From DATFVA01 sp963745945 (GTDB lineage Bacteria; Bacteroidota; Ignavibacteria; Ignavibacteriales; Ignavibacteriaceae), in assembly GCA_963745945.1 (NCBI GenBank), contig CAVUZG010000004.1:1426001-1490000 (forward strand): 64,000 bases of DNA, given 5' to 3'. Below the pieces are notes generated by a model. It did not search any database. It was not told the DNA's origin and saw only the letters and a list, made by a program, of their open reading frames with translations. A program made the position numbers and the translations under genes. Shown one piece after another: positions 62,583-64,000 of this stretch (position 1 is its first letter; each line of letters opens with the position of its first letter).

Positions 62583-63956
62583 TTAAAATGGAAGGAAAAT
62601 TTTGAATGAGGTACCGGGTTTTTCTTTCGTGCCTATTCGTGATGGACTTTCTACCGAGATATTTCCGTTGTGCCTTAGAACTATTTGCTTAACGACAGAT
62701 AATCCGAGTCCTGATCCTTCATAGCCTTTGTTCTTAATATTTGATGCACGATAAAAATCCTTAAATATATTTTCTCTTTCATTTGCCGGAATTCCGATTC
62801 CATTATCAGTTACTTCCAGATAAATGCCATCCGTAACTTCAGAAACTGATATTTCTATTAGCCCATTATCTCCAACGTATTTAATCGCATTCAGCACAAG
62901 ATTTGATACTGCGATTTCAACCAGGAATTTATCTCCACGAACAGGCGTCCTTAGTAAACGATCATCTGTTAATTTTATAGTAAGTTGTTTTGTGTCAATA
63001 ACTGTTTTCTGCTTTTGAAGAATTGAGCAGATTATTTCTTTTATATCAATTGTTTCATTTGCAATTTCACTCATTAATCTTAAACGTGAAATCTTAAGAA
63101 TATTATTTATAAGTTCGATGGCTTCCCCGGCTCTCTCTCTTGCAGCAATTAATTTTTGTTCAACTAATTCACCTAATGGCCCCACAAATTTCTGAAGTAC
63201 TAAATCAAGATAAGATTGAAGTGCCGCTATTGGTGATTTCAATTCATGCACAACACCAATTATATATTTCTGTTTCTCTTCTTCAGCTCTATTCAGCATT
63301 TCAATAGATTCTACTAACCTCTGCTCATTTCTGTATAATTGATTTGCAATTTTATTGGCAAGGAGAACACTTACAAATATCAGGAAGGCAAAGAAAACCG
63401 AAAAAGAAATTATATAATTGAAGTCCAAATAAACCGGGTTTGTAATAAACCCTTCAACTGAATGATGAACCAGATAACCCTTATACTCAAGCATAACCTG
63501 CCCTGTAAAAACAATAACTATAAAAGCGGCAATTGAGTATATAACAATTCCCGGTAGAATCAGGCTTCCGATAATCATATGAAAAACAAATAGAAGGAAA
63601 AGTGGTGATTCAATACTGCCTGTAAAGTAGACAAGAAGAAAAAGTGATATCAGATCAAGAAGCATTTGAATAAGTGAATGATGAATTGGATTAAACTTAT
63701 CCGGCTCGGTTTTTACAAACCTTCTTGCGTAGTGGAGAATAAAGTTGTAGAGAAGAATCGAACCGGTTATCAAAAGGATAGCCTGATTCTGAACAGGAGA
63801 AAATTTAATACTGAGAATAAACTCCGCGGCAAACAGAACAAGCAGAAGCATTGCCACCGTTCCGTATCTCAGTTTAATGAACCAGAGGTTCCTTTTTCTC
63901 AATGTATTCCAGAACTGATCGTAATGATGAGTCCAGGAAGGAACAAGTGATATCAT
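62583..63956 (-). CDS. Membrane sensor histidine kinase
   Basis: This 457-residue kinase has about five to six N-terminal transmembrane helices (residues 25-210), a short coiled linker, HisKA with the phospho-His in GVVHELKSPIAALQSYLDLV, and HATPase with NLVLNAIKYV, DNGIGIP and GSGLGLSVVKQIV. The integral-membrane sensor has no named family that I recognise. Its ATG overlaps the stop of an upstream gene (ATGA) that runs out of the window and is likely its partner. Confidence 0.88.
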   Translation of the reverse strand: MISLVPSWTHHYDQFWNTLRKRNLWFIKLRYGTVAMLLLVLFAAEFILSIKFSPVQNQAILLITGSILLYNFILHYARRFVKTEPDKFNPIHHSLIQMLLDLISLFLLVYFTGSIESPLFLLFVFHMIIGSLILPGIVIYSIAAFIVIVFTGQVMLEYKGYLVHHSVEGFITNPVYLDFNYIISFSVFFAFLIFVSVLLANKIANQLYRNEQRLVESIEMLNRAEEEKQKYIIGVVHELKSPIAALQSYLDLVLQKFVGPLGELVEQKLIAARERAGEAIELINNILKISRLRLMSEIANETIDIKEIICSILQKQKTVIDTKQLTIKLTDDRLLRTPVRGDKFLVEIAVSNLVLNAIKYVGDNGLIEISVSEVTDGIYLEVTDNGIGIPANERENIFKDFYRASNIKNKGYEGSGLGLSVVKQIVLRHNGNISVESPSRIGTKEKPGTSFKIFLPF

Positions 63957-64000
63957 TTTTTCTTTCGATTAAATTGAGGCCGCCTAAATTTAATTGTCAT
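63953..64000 (-). CDS. End of an upstream gene coupled to the sensor kinase (partial)
   Basis: The frame entering from the window edge ends FRRPQFNRKKK and TGA at 63953, overlapping the kinase start by four bases. Only 15 codons are visible, and a Met is at the edge by chance or as a true codon. The basic tail gives no family. Overlapping stop/start pairs like this usually join co-regulated genes. Confidence 0.4.
   Translation of the reverse strand: MTIKFRRPQFNRKKK

Overview
The window looks like a chromosomal segment of an AT-rich member of the Bacteroidota/Chlorobiota lineage, most likely Ignavibacteriota (Ignavibacterium/Melioribacter-like). The evidence is three secreted proteins ending in Por/type IX secretion (T9SS) sorting domains of the NYPNPFNP type, a homodimeric AceE pyruvate dehydrogenase, a PafA-type phosphatase, a YpdA bacillithiol-type reductase, and many small outer-membrane barrels. 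No rRNA, tRNA, CRISPR array, integrase or intact insertion sequence was seen.

Region 1 (1-17.4 kb, all minus strand) is a signalling and envelope island. It holds small membrane proteins, a CDP-alcohol phosphatidyltransferase, two nearly duplicate DUF3494 (ice-binding-like) T9SS cargo proteins, a very large PAS/GAF sensor kinase, a second multi-PAS kinase with a small STAS-like partner, a stand-alone receiver, two secreted proteins, a HisKA_2-type PAS kinase and a LuxR/NarL response regulator. Four genes here share a conserved block about 50-110 bp upstream of their start codons, which suggests one regulon. A decayed LuxR regulator lies between the DUF3494 paralogues. The region is rich in frameshifts: one in the phosphatidyltransferase, four in kinase 1 and five in kinase 2.

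Region 2 (17.7-31 kb) is the most unusual part. Four glutamate dehydrogenase family genes sit in 12 kb. Two NADP-type gdhA paralogues each precede a ~1000-residue protein with two receiver-like domains fused to a pyruvate-phosphate-dikinase-type ATP-binding domain but without the phospho-histidine and PEP domains. Strong hairpins separate each gdhA from its fusion partner. A zinc-ribbon protein, a third (NAD-type-like) GDH and a convergent fourth GDH follow. I propose a nitrogen/carbon node with its own regulator or kinase.

Region 3 (31-39 kb) has a TPR protein, an outer-membrane barrel, a class D beta-lactamase, a coiled lipoprotein, a TerB-like protein, 4-alpha-glucanotransferase and a VWA lipoprotein.

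Region 4 (39-45 kb) encodes the pyruvate dehydrogenase complex aceE-aceF-lpd. aceF carries an apparent one-base frameshift just before its catalytic motif.

Region 5 (45-64 kb) is mixed housekeeping and envelope: a DUF255 thioredoxin-like protein, a T9SS-tailed arylsulfotransferase-like protein, a SIMPL protein, a c-type cytochrome, class I aldolase fbaB, ypdA, a HAD phosphatase, a PafA-like phosphatase, a dicarboxylate/amino-acid symporter, hemW, two outer-membrane barrels, a YqaA/DedA protein, a thioredoxin-like protein, a KirBac potassium channel with a small coupled membrane protein, and a membrane sensor kinase. Genes at both window edges are cut.
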